Assembly: GCA_902625415.1 (NCBI GenBank)
Contig: CACOBG010000003.1
Coordinates: 1-64,000 of the forward strand
Direction: 5' to 3'
Length of the DNA stretch: 64,000 nucleotides
Source of the DNA: an uncultured SAR86 cluster bacterium
Lineage (GTDB): Bacteria > Pseudomonadota > Gammaproteobacteria > Magnimaribacterales > AG-339-G14
Shown: in pieces, positions 45,187-55,845 of the stretch
How the letters are laid out: each line of letters opens with the position of its first letter
Numbering within the stretch: the first letter of the stretch is position 1
Translations under genes and position numbers: made by a program
The notes under the pieces: model-generated
Databases searched by the model: none
Told to the model about the DNA's origin: nothing
What the model saw: only the letters and a program-made list of their open reading frames with translations

Positions 45187-46590
45187 ATGAATAAGTATCT
45201 TCTCCTTTGTTTTGGATTTCTTTTAAGTTTTGCATCTCTAACTCAATCATCTAAAGATTTATGGGGTGAAATCAGAGACAGAATGGTATTTGACCATGCA
45301 TTGGAACAATCTTCTGTTTTATATGAGCTTGAGAAATATAACGACAATCAATATGTCATCAATAGACTTGCAAAAAATGGTCAGCGATATCTTTACTACA
45401 CAGTAACTGAGTCAATTAAAAGAAACTTGCCTGTAGAACTTGCATTGATCCCCTTTATCGAGAGCCAATTTGATCCTTACGCACAATCTTCTACTGGAGC
45501 ATCAGGAATCTGGCAATTTATCCTCAGTACCGCTCGTGAACAGAAACTTAAAAAAAATTGGTGGTACGACGGGAGAAGAGATATTGTTGCTTCAACGGAT
45601 GCAGCATTTAACTATCTAACCAAACTTTATAACAAATATGATGACTGGTTACTTGCAATTGCAGCTTACAATGCTGGTCCCAACAGAATTTTAAAAGAAA
45701 TTAAAAAAAATAAGGACAAAGGATTACCCACAGATTTTTGGTCATTAAAACTCCCCAGAGAGACGAAAGCTTATGTTCCAAAACTTTTAGCTCTGCTTGA
45801 GGTCATTAAAAGTCCAGAAAAATTTAGTGTTGTTATTCCAAATTTACCAAATAGACCCTATTTTCAATTGGTTACTCTGCCCTCTCAAGTAGACCTAATG
45901 CAAGTAGCCAATATATCTGGTTTGAAACTAGAAGTAATTTACGAACTTAATCCTGGCTTTAACCAGTGGGCAACGGATCCAAATGGTCCATTTCATATTC
46001 TTTTACCAGTAGGTATTGCTGATAGGTTTCAAGTCATTCTGGATAACACCGATCCATCTGAATTGGTTCAGTGGGATAAGTATTTAGTTAAAAAAGGAGA
46101 TACGCTAACCTCTATTGCAAAAAAATATCTTATTGATTTTGCTCTGTTAAAAGAAATTAATGGTTTTAAAGACGATACCATCTATGAAAATGAGGAGCTT
46201 ATTGTCCCAAGAGGCCCAAGTTGGATTAAAGATTATCTCAATAAACCAGATATTTATTATGTGAAAGCTGGTGATAGTATGTGGTCTATCGCTAAGAAAT
46301 TTAATGTGACCATAAGAGATTTATCAATCTGGAATGATCTAAATCCAGAAAAATTTCTTCTGACAGATACTAAAATACTGATTTACCCAAAATATTTTAA
46401 AGAGATTAAACCAAAACCTGTTCCAAAAAATGATATCGCCTATCCGGTAAAAAGAGGCGATAGCATCATTAAAATATCCAATAAGTTTGGGATCCCAAAA
46501 GAATGGATATTAAAGTGGAATGATATTCCAGATGAAACCTTAATTTATCCTGGTCAAATAATTGAATTGAAGCTATCTGAAATCAATTAA
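45187..46590 (+). CDS. mltD: Membrane-bound lytic murein transglycosylase D with three LysM domains
   Basis: The chosen ATG at 45187 gives 467 residues and a clean signal peptide (MNKYLLLCFGFLLSFAS). A GTG at 45163 would add eight residues and overlap gloB. The transglycosylase domain has IESQFDPYAQSSTGASGIWQF near 90-110 with the catalytic Glu. Three LysM units follow: KKGDTLTSIAKKY near 301, KAGDSMWSIAKKF near 359 and KRGDSIIKISNKF near 421. The enzyme cleaves glycan strands of peptidoglycan. It converges on oppC with a 4-base overlap. Confidence 0.93.
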   Translation: MNKYLLLCFGFLLSFASLTQSSKDLWGEIRDRMVFDHALEQSSVLYELEKYNDNQYVINRLAKNGQRYLYYTVTESIKRNLPVELALIPFIESQFDPYAQSSTGASGIWQFILSTAREQKLKKNWWYDGRRDIVASTDAAFNYLTKLYNKYDDWLLAIAAYNAGPNRILKEIKKNKDKGLPTDFWSLKLPRETKAYVPKLLALLEVIKSPEKFSVVIPNLPNRPYFQLVTLPSQVDLMQVANISGLKLEVIYELNPGFNQWATDPNGPFHILLPVGIADRFQVILDNTDPSELVQWDKYLVKKGDTLTSIAKKYLIDFALLKEINGFKDDTIYENEELIVPRGPSWIKDYLNKPDIYYVKAGDSMWSIAKKFNVTIRDLSIWNDLNPEKFLLTDTKILIYPKYFKEIKPKPVPKNDIAYPVKRGDSIIKISNKFGIPKEWILKWNDIPDETLIYPGQIIELKLSEIN

Positions 46591-47432
46591 TTTTCTAATT
46601 TCTGAGTATCTCTTGGGTCTAAAATATCTCTTAAACCATCCCCTAAAAAATTTAAAGCAAATAAAGTTAAAGAAAATAAAAAAGCTGGAAAAATAAGTAA
46701 CCACCAATACTCTTCCATAGTGTTAGCTCCCTCTCGGATAAGGATCCCCCAAGAACTATCAGGTGGTTGCACTCCCAAACCTAAAAAACTTAAAAAAGCT
46801 TCTAAAAGCATAAATTGGGGTACCAATAAGGTTGAATAAATTATTACCGTACCCAAAACATTTGGAATGATATGTTTAAACAAGATTCTGAAAGAGCTGG
46901 CACCCATAATTTGCGCAGATATTACAAACTCTTTTTTCCTTAAACCCAAAACTTGCAAGCGAACAATTCTTGCCATGGAAAGCCAACCAAAAGCTCCAAT
47001 TGAAATAAATAAAAAATAAATGTCTCTACCAAAAATGACGAGAATAAGAATTATAAAAATTACAAAAGGTAAACCATCCAATATATCTACCAACCTCATC
47101 ATCAATGAGTCTATTTTTCCACCAAAATAACCAGATACTGCTCCATACGAAAGACCAATAGTTATTGCTACGAAAGTAGCTAAAAAGCCAACCAGCAAAG
47201 ATATTCTACTTCCATAAAGTATTCTCGAAAAAAGATCTCTTCCAAGAACATCGGTGCCTAATATGTACTGCCAGGATGGAGCAGAAGCTCCTAGAGATAA
47301 ATTCTGCTCGGATACTTCATAAGGAGAGATAATAGGTGCAATGAGAGCAATACATACTAGAAATAAGGTATACAAAAGAGAAATCAAAAGAATTTTTCTT
47401 TGTTTGATCTCTTGAAATAATTCTAACCACAT
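46587..47432 (-). CDS. oppC: Peptide ABC transporter permease, OppC type
   Basis: A 281-residue inner-membrane permease. It starts with the OppC-type N-terminal cap (LTxxAxxxP region, YEVSEQNLSLGA) and carries the EAA-type loop ASSFRILFKHIIPN near 174-187 that contacts the ATPase. Six helices are predicted. It forms a channel with the OppB-type protein encoded one base upstream. No oppD or oppF ATPase gene is present in this cluster. Confidence 0.88.
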   Translation of the reverse strand: MWLELFQEIKQRKILLISLLYTLFLVCIALIAPIISPYEVSEQNLSLGASAPSWQYILGTDVLGRDLFSRILYGSRISLLVGFLATFVAITIGLSYGAVSGYFGGKIDSLMMRLVDILDGLPFVIFIILILVIFGRDIYFLFISIGAFGWLSMARIVRLQVLGLRKKEFVISAQIMGASSFRILFKHIIPNVLGTVIIYSTLLVPQFMLLEAFLSFLGLGVQPPDSSWGILIREGANTMEEYWWLLIFPAFLFSLTLFALNFLGDGLRDILDPRDTQKLEN

Positions 47433-48365
47433 CTATTCAAGACCACCTGAATCTCTCAAAGTCGGATTTAAAAAGGAAGCTACAATATCTGAGATCAACA
47501 CAAAAGTTAAAGTCATAAAAGTAAATAAAATAGAGGTCCCTAAAATCATCGTGTAGTCTCTATTAAAAGCTGCTTGAACATAAAAACGACCCACTCCATT
47601 TATTTGGAATATGGTTTCAACTACAAATGAACCCGCAAGCAGTCCCGCAATCGCGGGCCCTAAAAAACTAATAACCGGTAAAATTCCACCTCTTAAAGCA
47701 TGAACAATAACAATCCTAATCTCTGAAAGACCCTTTGCTCTTGCAGTTCTAATATAATCTTGACCGAGAATTTCTAACATCCCTCCTCGAGTAAGTCTTG
47801 CAAAAATTGCAGCATAAGCTGTTCCAAGCGTAATTGTGGGTAGAATCTTATCGCCAGGATTATCGCCCCATCCATAAACGGGTAAAACTTCATACCAAAT
47901 TCCAAAAATTAGAACCAGTACAGGTCCTAAAATTATTGAGGGAATGCAAATACCCAGTAACGAAATAGACATCGGCACTATATCTAAAATTTTCCCTGGA
48001 TTCAGAGAAGCTACTAAACCAGAGATCACTCCTAAAAAGATTGCAAAAAAAATTGAGTAAATTGCTAATTCTATAGTTGTTGGTAATCCTGACATAATAA
48101 GTTCAGTGACTGTTCTGCCTGGATATTTAAAAGACGGTCCAAAATCTCCTTGAATGGCATTGAATAAATAATTGTAGATTTGAACGTGAATAGGTTTATC
48201 TAAATTATATGCTTCGTTTAATTTTTCAATTATTTCAGGCGATGCCACCCTTTCTGCATCAAAAGGTCCTCCTGGTGCAGCATGTATCATTAAGAAAGTA
48301 ATTATGACTACAACAAGTAAAACAGGGATGTAAGTGAATAATCTTTTTAAGATTAATTGAATCAA
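47433..48365 (-). CDS. oppB: Peptide ABC transporter permease, OppB type
   Basis: A 310-residue permease. The N-terminus MIQLILKRLFTYIPVLLVV, the HAAPGGPFDAER segment near 28-39 and the EAA loop RAKGLSEIRIVIVHALRG near 210-227 (spread over key residues) match OppB/DppB. Six helices are predicted. It partners the OppC-type permease. The substrate-binding gene lies 4 bases upstream and the three genes form one operon. Confidence 0.9.
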   Translation of the reverse strand: MIQLILKRLFTYIPVLLVVVIITFLMIHAAPGGPFDAERVASPEIIEKLNEAYNLDKPIHVQIYNYLFNAIQGDFGPSFKYPGRTVTELIMSGLPTTIELAIYSIFFAIFLGVISGLVASLNPGKILDIVPMSISLLGICIPSIILGPVLVLIFGIWYEVLPVYGWGDNPGDKILPTITLGTAYAAIFARLTRGGMLEILGQDYIRTARAKGLSEIRIVIVHALRGGILPVISFLGPAIAGLLAGSFVVETIFQINGVGRFYVQAAFNRDYTMILGTSILFTFMTLTFVLISDIVASFLNPTLRDSGGLE

Positions 48366-48369
48366 AATA

Positions 48370-49962
48370 TTATTCCAAACTTAGAAATTGATATGGGTTT
48401 GTGTCTAAAATATTGTTCTGCCAATTTTGAACCCTTTCACTTAAAAGATAAGTCCTGGTGTAAGTATATAAAGGTATGACTGGCAGTTCATCTATTAGTA
48501 TTTTTTCTGCTTCTTCATATAGCTCATATCTCTGTTTTGTTGAAATTTTTGAAGCGGCATTATTTAAAATCTCATCATAGGAAGAATTACTCCAGCCAGT
48601 TTTATTGTTTCCTCTATCTGTAACCATCATATCAAGAAATGTAAAAGGATCAGGATAGTCCCCAATCCAACCAGCCCTAGAAATATCAAATTCTCCTTGA
48701 GTTTCTCTTGCTAAATAAACTTTCCAATCTACATTGGTTAGGACCACATTCAATCCTAAATATTTTTTCCACATTTCTTGAATTGCCTGAGCAATTTTTT
48801 GGTGACCTTCAGAGGTATTGTAGAGAACCTCAAGAGGTAAGTTATTTGTGTCATATCCGGACTCTTTAAGAAGAAGTTTTGCCTTGGCAGGATTAAATTC
48901 CAATTTAGTATTTGGGTTATAGCTATTTTCATCTGGGGGAGTGAATGAATAAGATACCTTTTGATTACCTTTTAAAATACTCTTTACAATCAAGTCACGA
49001 TCTATGGATAAAGATAATGCCCTTCTGAAATTAACATCATTCAATGGATATTTATTTGTATTGATTCTGTAGTAATAAGTTCCAAAATAATTATGTTCTA
49101 TTAATTGATTAGGTCTTTCTTCTCGGTATCTTTTTATTTTTTCAGTAGGGACAGTATTTGCCAAATGAATTCCGCCAGATCTAAATAGACGATCTTGAGT
49201 AAGTTCATTGTCAATCGGGAGAAATTCTATTCCGTTTATTTTATTTGTGTCATTACCCCAATAAAGATCGTTTCTTGATACTTTGAGAGATTTATTTATT
49301 TCCCACGAATCCAGTTTAAAAGGACCGTTACCAATAAAATTGTTTACTCTAGTCCACTGATTATTTCTGCTAGTCATCCCGCCAAATTTTTCGACAGTTT
49401 CAGGATGCACAGGCCACGTTGAATAATGTGTCAAAATATTCAAGAAATAAGGAGTTGGATTTTCTAGAGTGACCACAAGTTTGTTCTCGAAAGCAGAAAC
49501 TCCTACCTGATTAAAATCTTTTATTTTTCCCTTATGAAAACTTTCAGCATTTTTTACAACATAAAGCATATCAGCATACTGAGCTCCCAATTCAGGAGAA
49601 AGGATTCTTTCCCATGAATAGACAAAATGCTCGGGTTTTACTATTTCACCATTAGTCCATTTTGCATCTGGATTAAAAGTAAAGGTATAAATCAATCCAT
49701 CCTTACTTATACCCCAATCGGAAGCCACGCCTGGTAGAACGCCATTATTTTTTGGATTAAAAATCACTAATCCTTCTAGAAGCGCGAGTAATATTTTATG
49801 CTCAGGTACACCTGTGACAATGTGAGGATCTATTCCTGAAGGTTCTGTTCCATTACCTAAAAGTAAAATTCCTTGTTGTGAAAAAATATCAACCTTTGAC
49901 GCAGTATCGTCTTTCCCAGAACAACTTATAAGGAATATAAAAACTACAAAAAAGATACGCAT
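48370..49962 (-). CDS. oppA: Peptide ABC transporter substrate-binding lipoprotein, OppA type
   Basis: A 530-residue solute-binding protein. The N-terminus has a lipobox, VFIFLISCSGK, with Cys14 as the likely lipid-attached residue. The family start LLLGNGTEPSGIDPHIVTGV near 33-52 and AKWTNGEIVKPEHFVYSWER near 101-120 (key residues W, G, F, W) match OppA/peptide-binding proteins. It delivers oligopeptides to OppB/OppC. Its start overlaps the stop of the TonB receptor gene by one base, which suggests coupled expression of outer and inner membrane uptake steps. Confidence 0.9.
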   Translation of the reverse strand: MRIFFVVFIFLISCSGKDDTASKVDIFSQQGILLLGNGTEPSGIDPHIVTGVPEHKILLALLEGLVIFNPKNNGVLPGVASDWGISKDGLIYTFTFNPDAKWTNGEIVKPEHFVYSWERILSPELGAQYADMLYVVKNAESFHKGKIKDFNQVGVSAFENKLVVTLENPTPYFLNILTHYSTWPVHPETVEKFGGMTSRNNQWTRVNNFIGNGPFKLDSWEINKSLKVSRNDLYWGNDTNKINGIEFLPIDNELTQDRLFRSGGIHLANTVPTEKIKRYREERPNQLIEHNYFGTYYYRINTNKYPLNDVNFRRALSLSIDRDLIVKSILKGNQKVSYSFTPPDENSYNPNTKLEFNPAKAKLLLKESGYDTNNLPLEVLYNTSEGHQKIAQAIQEMWKKYLGLNVVLTNVDWKVYLARETQGEFDISRAGWIGDYPDPFTFLDMMVTDRGNNKTGWSNSSYDEILNNAASKISTKQRYELYEEAEKILIDELPVIPLYTYTRTYLLSERVQNWQNNILDTNPYQFLSLE

Positions 49963-52736
49963 TAATAAATTCTCTTTGAAATATTTAAATATATAAATCT
50001 TCCCAAAGGATCGTAATACGATGGATATGTATTTGCATTACCAGGAACATAATTTATTGATTTTCCATTAAGAGGGGGATTCTTATCAAGAATATTATTT
50101 ATTCCAAAAGAAAAATTAATATCGTTTACTAAATCTATTGAGAAATTCATATCCAGATAATAGTAGCTGGAAAAATCAATTGGGTTTTGAGTATTTGAAT
50201 CGTCAACTCCATCTATATAACGCAACGTTAAATTAGACGAGGCGTCAAACTGAGAGACCTTATAGATAAAATCCATAGAAAATATATTTTGAATTTGTGG
50301 TGATGGTAATCCACAAGTATTTTCATATTTCCCTTTGCAATCTTCAGTTGGTAGAGAAGGTCTAAGCTGAATGTCATTTTTGAGCAAGTATGAAAGAAAA
50401 TTATTAAGTCTAATTTCCCCAAAATTAACATCAAATATTTTTGATATATTTAAATCCAAGCCTGAAATATTTTGGCTGGATACATTCAAAAGAGGAGAAG
50501 CTATTTTTCCAGAACCCTCATAAAAAGTTCCGGTAGTTGGATTTCTTTCAATCAAATTACAATAATAAGAAGCTCCAGTTTCAAGACAATTCTCTAATAT
50601 AAAAGATACCTCCGAAGAACCAATCTTATCTTTTAGAGAAATGGAATAAAAATCTATCTCTAAGTCAATTTCATCTGAATAAAGAAAACTCAAACTATTT
50701 GTAATAGCTGTTTCAGGTCGTAAATTTAAATTTCCACCAATAAGAGAGTTTATCTGAGTTTCTGTATTTGAAATATTTCCATATAAAGATTCAGTTACGC
50801 CAGTCCTAGCACATTCTGAAATAGATTTTAATGGGTTGGAACCCGAACAGGGATCGTTGTTTAAGAAAGCTTGATTTACTTTTGTTGGACTATAAAGATC
50901 GTTAATATCTGGCATTCGAATTGCTTTTTGTCGAGAAAACTTAAGTGTATATTTTTCTTCAAATAACTGAACTAAACCAATGTCATAAGTCAGTGAGTTT
51001 TCTTCTAAAGAATAATCTGAATATCTAATACTGAAATTTAAATTGGTATCAGTTGCTAAGGGTAGATAAATCTCGGAAAATAATTCTTTGACTTTTAAAC
51101 TTCCATACAAATTAGAATGTGGATATTGTTGCCCTGCTCCATCAGAAAAATTATCTGCATTTTTCTTTAAATTTAATTCTCTGTACTCAAAACCTAAGGC
51201 CATGTCTAAAGATGGTAATAAAGCATTTTTTGTTGTGAAAGATTTTGAGGTTACAAACCTATACTGATCTTCTGTCAATTCAGCATTAACTTTTAAGTTT
51301 GTTGAAATATAGTCTAAGGCTTCTCTGGTAACGCCTAAGGCTGCCGAACTCTTCAAATTTCCATCGCTACTTATAAAAATATTCCATGGCTTGCAATCAT
51401 TTCCAGAAAGACAGGATGGATTTGATGTCGTACCTGAAACTTTTAGAGCATTTATCGCTCTCTGCTTTGAAATATCATTGAAATAAGTGAAGTCTGCGGT
51501 AGTTCTAGAATTTTGAAAACTTAAATTATAAAACCACTCATTAGTGATTTCACCATCAACGTCAAATACAAACCTATCTGTAGAATGCTTAAAATTCTGT
51601 TGCCTTGGATTTCCTTCAATATTTCTTCTACTTATATATAAAGGAGCAGAATCTGATAACTTTAATCCATTATCAGAACATATCGCTGTAAATTGTTGAT
51701 TCGATAAGAAAGGGTTATTACATGGGAGATCAACAGATAATCTAAAAACACCGGAATAGTCTAATTGGCCAACTGTTTTATGTGATGACTTAAAATAATC
51801 AACATTAAAAGTGTGCTTTTGAAGATTTTCAAAAGTTAAAAGAATTCCAACATCATTTTTTTTATCAGGTCTAAGTAAATGGTTCTTCGATGCAAAATTA
51901 TAAAATGTTGAGCCTGAAGCAAAGGTGTTATCTTTTACGTGAAATGTTTTTCCAGCAACTTTATTTTCAACGAATTTTCCCTCTGGAGAAGTTGATGAAG
52001 CTCGACATTCAGCATTTCCACTTAATGCGCAAACGCTTATGTCTCTTTGTGACCAAGTCACTTCATCTACTGATCTATAATTAAAATAAGAGGTTAAATG
52101 AACATCCTGAAAAATTTCATATCCCAAAGAAAATTGCAATGTATTCGCATGACCATCTGAGACAGAATTAGGAGCTAGATCATAATTTTTTCTTTCATAA
52201 TTTGGATCTTCATTTTGGTGGTTATAAAAAGAGTGTTGATATGAAAGATCAATACCAGAAAATTTTCTATTTAGTTGGAAATTAATGACGCCGCCTATAG
52301 CGTCTGATCCATAAATAGTTGATTTACCACCAGTAAGAACATCGACTTGTTTTATTAAAGAAAAAGGTATTTGGCTTAAGTCTTGTTCAGCCGTTCCATT
52401 CATGGGCGTTCCAGGAGAGAGTCTTTTGCCATTCATAAGAATTAAAGTCCTAGTTCCGCCTAACCCTCTTAAGCTAACTGAAGCTGTTCCCGTAGCTTTA
52501 TTTGAATGAAAATTAGAATTACTCGGATTGATTTGAGGAAGGTAACTGAGGAAATTTTCAATATGAAGAGTTCCGCGCTTTTCAATATCACTTAAATCAA
52601 ACGTACTTATTGGGTTTGCAACCAAAAGCGAAGTTTTTTTTATGATGCTGCCGGTTACATAAACATCCTCAGAAACATCTGCAATTAAGGTACCAAAAAA
52701 AGTAAAGGATAAAAAAAATGTAAGTGAATGTCTCAT
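49962..52736 (-). CDS. TonB-dependent outer-membrane receptor
   Basis: A 924-residue receptor. A signal peptide (about 1-19) is followed by a TonB-box-like EDVYVTGS near 23-30. The plug (about 35-160) has SVSLRGLGGTRTLILMNGKRL near 87-107 (key residues R, G, G, L, N, G, R) and YGSDAIGGVINF near 143-154. The long barrel ends in aromatic Tyr, as outer-membrane proteins do. The subfamily is common in marine gammaproteobacteria. No iron-acquisition genes surround it; its stop overlaps the oppA start, so peptides are a plausible cargo. Confidence 0.92.
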   Translation of the reverse strand: MRHSLTFFLSFTFFGTLIADVSEDVYVTGSIIKKTSLLVANPISTFDLSDIEKRGTLHIENFLSYLPQINPSNSNFHSNKATGTASVSLRGLGGTRTLILMNGKRLSPGTPMNGTAEQDLSQIPFSLIKQVDVLTGGKSTIYGSDAIGGVINFQLNRKFSGIDLSYQHSFYNHQNEDPNYERKNYDLAPNSVSDGHANTLQFSLGYEIFQDVHLTSYFNYRSVDEVTWSQRDISVCALSGNAECRASSTSPEGKFVENKVAGKTFHVKDNTFASGSTFYNFASKNHLLRPDKKNDVGILLTFENLQKHTFNVDYFKSSHKTVGQLDYSGVFRLSVDLPCNNPFLSNQQFTAICSDNGLKLSDSAPLYISRRNIEGNPRQQNFKHSTDRFVFDVDGEITNEWFYNLSFQNSRTTADFTYFNDISKQRAINALKVSGTTSNPSCLSGNDCKPWNIFISSDGNLKSSAALGVTREALDYISTNLKVNAELTEDQYRFVTSKSFTTKNALLPSLDMALGFEYRELNLKKNADNFSDGAGQQYPHSNLYGSLKVKELFSEIYLPLATDTNLNFSIRYSDYSLEENSLTYDIGLVQLFEEKYTLKFSRQKAIRMPDINDLYSPTKVNQAFLNNDPCSGSNPLKSISECARTGVTESLYGNISNTETQINSLIGGNLNLRPETAITNSLSFLYSDEIDLEIDFYSISLKDKIGSSEVSFILENCLETGASYYCNLIERNPTTGTFYEGSGKIASPLLNVSSQNISGLDLNISKIFDVNFGEIRLNNFLSYLLKNDIQLRPSLPTEDCKGKYENTCGLPSPQIQNIFSMDFIYKVSQFDASSNLTLRYIDGVDDSNTQNPIDFSSYYYLDMNFSIDLVNDINFSFGINNILDKNPPLNGKSINYVPGNANTYPSYYDPLGRFIYLNISKRIY

Positions 52737-52815
52737 AGAAAAAAAGTGATTATATTTGATTTAAATAACGATAAAAAATTTTTTTTATTAATTGCGATGT
52801 TAAAATTAATCTTTA

Positions 52816-53610
52816 ATGTCATTTCTCAAAGATAAAAAAATTCTAATTGTTGGTGTTGCAAATAAATTCTCTATTGCTACAGGTATAGCCAAATCGATGT
52901 CCGATCATGGGGCTGAATTATTTCTATCTTATCAAAGCGAAAGACTGTTAAAAAAAGTAACTCAAGTAGGAGATCCATTAGGCTGTAAAAACTATTTTGA
53001 ATGCGATGTCAGTGATGATAGCTCTATAGATTTACTCATAAAAGAAATTGAAAATGAATGGGGATATTTAGATGGAATAGTTCATGCTGTTGGATTTGCG
53101 CCGGCAAACGAACTTGATGGAAACTTTGTAGACGTTGCTACTAGAGATGGATTTAAAATTGCACATGATATAAGTGTTTTTAGTTTTACCGCCCTTGCAC
53201 AAAAAGCTCAGCATCTAATGAAAAATAGAAATGCCTCATTATTAACTCTCTCTTATCTTGGAGCTCAAAGAACTTTACCAAACTACAATGTCATGGGGGT
53301 TGCAAAGGCAGCTTTAGAATCTACTACAAGATATCTTGCAAATAGCATGGGTGTTGACCAGATTAGAGTAAATGCAATTTCTGCTGGACCAGTAAAAACA
53401 TTAGCTGCGTCTGGAGTAAAAAGTTTTAAAAAGATGCTTTCTTACAATGAGACAAGGGCCCCTTTGAAAAGAAATATCACTACAGAAGAAGTTGGTAATG
53501 CTGCAGCTTTTCTTTGCTCAGACCTAGCAAGTGGTATTACCGGTGAGATTCTTTATGTTGATGCAGGATTTAACATCACAGCTATGGGTGATTTATCTGA
53601 AGCTAATTAA
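52816..53610 (+). CDS. fabI: Enoyl-[acyl-carrier-protein] reductase (FabI)
   Basis: A 264-residue atypical SDR. The nucleotide-binding start [14 protein letters not shown] near 13-26 and the active-site Tyr and Lys in YNVMGVAK near 157-164 (Y-x6-K) are the FabI signature, together with SYLGAQR near 145. The enzyme carries out the last reduction of each fatty-acid elongation cycle. It ends with an 8-base overlap with the convergent ppiD gene. fabI next to ppiD is conserved in other gammaproteobacteria. Confidence 0.95.
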   Translation: MSFLKDKKILIVGVANKFSIATGIAKSMSDHGAELFLSYQSERLLKKVTQVGDPLGCKNYFECDVSDDSSIDLLIKEIENEWGYLDGIVHAVGFAPANELDGNFVDVATRDGFKIAHDISVFSFTALAQKAQHLMKNRNASLLTLSYLGAQRTLPNYNVMGVAKAALESTTRYLANSMGVDQIRVNAISAGPVKTLAASGVKSFKKMLSYNETRAPLKRNITTEEVGNAAAFLCSDLASGITGEILYVDAGFNITAMGDLSEAN

Positions 53611-55402
53611 TAAAAGAATTTGACTCTAACTCTTTAAAAAAAGTATCCAAATAAGATCTTGCATTCAAAGATCTTAAAGAATTCTTAGCTGCCTCAATGT
53701 CATCTTTCTTTGCAAGATTTTTGGAGTTTTTAATTTTTGTTAACCTAACTATATAGATATCTCCGTTTTCTTGAGTAGATGTAAAAACTGGATTTTCAAG
53801 ATCTATTGTAAATAGGTCACTTAGTAAATTATCCGGTAAAAGGCTACTATCTCTTTTAATCAACGAGTAAGAGTTAAAATCTGATAATTCATTATCGATT
53901 GCTTTAGCTTCATATTTTTCTAGCTCTTGGAGAATGGTGTCTCTTGCTTGCTCGAGTTGAAGTATTTTTGTAATTTCTGTCTCTGCATCAGATTGAGAAA
54001 GCAGAGTTTCTTGCTTTACTTCACTAATTTCAAATAAAAGAAAATTACCCGCTCCATCTTCGTAGGGTCCAAAGAATTCGGGACTTATGTCATCTTGATC
54101 AAAGATTTCTTCTGAAACGTTAAAAGAAAGAAGTTCGTCTGGAAGATTCTCGTTATCAAATTGCCTTGATTTTTGGATTTTGAGGTTTAAATCAGAAGAA
54201 AGAACATCCAAAGTAAGACCTAGATAATTATCTTCAATATTTAAGAGACTTTGATTAAGAATTTCTTGAGATTTATTAGACAAAATCATTTCTTTTATTT
54301 CAGCATCAGAAAATAAGAATTCATTCTTTTCCGTGACTTTCAAAATATGAAAAGATCCCTCTATTTCTATTATTTGAGAAATATCGTTAACTGATAAATT
54401 TTTTATTCCTGATTCAAATTCTTCAGGAAGAATTGTTCCATCGGTATAACCTAAATCTCCACCATTACTGTTACTACCAAAATCATCAGAATACTCTTCA
54501 ACTAATGACTCAAAGGTTATAGATTCGGAAAGCTTCTTAAAAATAGTATTAGCTATATTTAACTTTTCTTTCTTTTCTTCATCAGACGAAAAACTAAGTT
54601 GGATATGACTTATTCTTGTTTGAGAATTCTCATTGCCCTCCTCTAATAGAATTCTTTCATCTATAATTTCTTGAGTGGAAACCTCTAAAGAATCTTTATA
54701 AATATTTTCATTCAACAAGATATAGTTAACTGCAACTTTTTTTGGCTCAATAAATCTAAACTGATTTTGTTGATAGTAGTTTAGGATCTCTGATTCAGAG
54801 ATTATTTCTTTTTCAGAAATTTCAATAAGATCCAATTTAAAAAAACTTAAAGATCTTTGTTGATTTGTAGCCTGAATGAAATTCAATGCTGATGAATCCA
54901 AAGAAAATTCAGAGCGAGAAATGAAGTCACTTAAGCTGTTTGCCAAATATTTTGATTTTACAAGCTCTCTATAATCATTAACTGTCAAACCAAGTCTTGC
55001 CATGTATCCTGAAAAAAGTGCTGTATCGAATTCATCATTTGTTTGAAAAGACAGGTCATTTGCAATCAAGCTATTTACATAATCTTCGGAAACGTTCATT
55101 TTTAAATCAAGAGCCTTTTGATAGATCAACTCTTTTGAAATTATTGAGTTTCTGGTTACTTCATTAATTATTTCCTCTGATACATCACTTTCAGAAAATA
55201 AGGTGGAAATTCGACTAAATTCTAAATTATATTCTCCAAAAGAAATATTTTTACCATTTATCTTTAATGGCGAGTTTGAAGGAGCAGATGGATCAGTTAA
55301 AAATCCACCAAAGGTTGCAACCAAGCCGAAAATTAATACTGCCACAATAATGGATGAGCCAGTTGACGATAAACCTTTTCTTATGTTTTGAAGTGCAGAC
55401 AT
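53603..55402 (-). CDS. ppiD: Peptidyl-prolyl isomerase D-like periplasmic chaperone
   Basis: A 599-residue protein anchored by one N-terminal helix (about 13-33, [15 protein letters not shown]). A SurA-N-like helical region lies around 45-200, and a rotamase (parvulin) domain around 255-355 includes [24 protein letters not shown] and ILPEEFE. PpiD assists the folding of proteins leaving the Sec translocon. The order hupB-ppiD behind lon is the standard gammaproteobacterial one. A terminator hairpin lies between hupB and this gene. Confidence 0.9.
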   Translation of the reverse strand: MSALQNIRKGLSSTGSSIIVAVLIFGLVATFGGFLTDPSAPSNSPLKINGKNISFGEYNLEFSRISTLFSESDVSEEIINEVTRNSIISKELIYQKALDLKMNVSEDYVNSLIANDLSFQTNDEFDTALFSGYMARLGLTVNDYRELVKSKYLANSLSDFISRSEFSLDSSALNFIQATNQQRSLSFFKLDLIEISEKEIISESEILNYYQQNQFRFIEPKKVAVNYILLNENIYKDSLEVSTQEIIDERILLEEGNENSQTRISHIQLSFSSDEEKKEKLNIANTIFKKLSESITFESLVEEYSDDFGSNSNGGDLGYTDGTILPEEFESGIKNLSVNDISQIIEIEGSFHILKVTEKNEFLFSDAEIKEMILSNKSQEILNQSLLNIEDNYLGLTLDVLSSDLNLKIQKSRQFDNENLPDELLSFNVSEEIFDQDDISPEFFGPYEDGAGNFLLFEISEVKQETLLSQSDAETEITKILQLEQARDTILQELEKYEAKAIDNELSDFNSYSLIKRDSSLLPDNLLSDLFTIDLENPVFTSTQENGDIYIVRLTKIKNSKNLAKKDDIEAAKNSLRSLNARSYLDTFFKELESNSFIN

Positions 55403-55419
55403 TTTTTGATTATAAAATA

Positions 55420-55451
55420 AAAACGCGCCCTATAAATATAGGACGCGTTTT
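55420..55451 (-). terminator. Intrinsic terminator behind hupB
   Basis: Two 14-base arms, AAAACGCGCCCTAT and ATAGGACGCGTTTT, flank a four-base loop. On the minus strand the single mismatch becomes a G-U pair and the hairpin runs into TTTTTATTTT, so it ends the leftward hupB transcript. ppiD starts 18 bases further on and so needs its own start of transcription or read-through. Confidence 0.8.
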
Positions 55452-55462
55452 AAAAAATAAGT

Positions 55463-55732
55463 TTATAAACTATCTTTGAGACTTTTACCGGCTTTGAAAC
55501 CTACGCCTTTGGAAGCAGCAATTTGAATAGTTTCACCAGTAGCTGGATTTCTTCCCATTCTTGCTGCTCTTTCTCTCACGTTGAAAGTTCCAAATCCAAC
55601 AAGCGCAACGGAATCTCCATTACTTAAAGCTCCTGCAATTGAATCTAGCACAGCATCTAAAGTTCTGCTGGCTTCTGCTTTTGAGGTATCAGTTGCATCT
55701 GCAACTGCTTCTATTAATTCGGCTTTATTCAC
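55463..55732 (-). CDS. hupB: Nucleoid protein HU
   Basis: An 89-residue HU-type DNA-binding protein with a GTG start at 55730-55732. It begins MNKAELIEAVADATD and keeps the DNA-arm region GRNPATGE near 62-69 and the core VALVGFGTFNVRERAAR near 42-58. HU bends and compacts DNA. Its place between lon and ppiD identifies it as the hupB position. A clear terminator follows it, fitting strong, separate expression. Confidence 0.96.
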   Translation of the reverse strand: MNKAELIEAVADATDTSKAEASRTLDAVLDSIAGALSNGDSVALVGFGTFNVRERAARMGRNPATGETIQIAASKGVGFKAGKSLKDSL

Positions 55733-55775
55733 TAGTCTCTCTCCTAAATAAAGTTGTTAAAATCTTTAGACACAA

Positions 55776-55817
55776 TGTCAATAGAGTGATTTAGACATGT
55801 AGATATATATCTGTCAA
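55776..55817 (-). promoter_or_regulatory. Two TTGACA elements upstream of hupB
   Basis: On the minus strand the 113-base lon-hupB gap has perfect TTGACA hexamers at 55812-55817 and 55776-55781. The downstream candidate -10 elements (CTAAAT about 17 bases after the first; TAACAA about 16 after the second) are weak, each 3 of 6. A dedicated sigma-70 promoter for HU is plausible, and the two may be alternative starts. Confidence 0.4.
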
Positions 55818-55845
55818 GCGAGATTTAGCGCCTAAAACACCTTTT

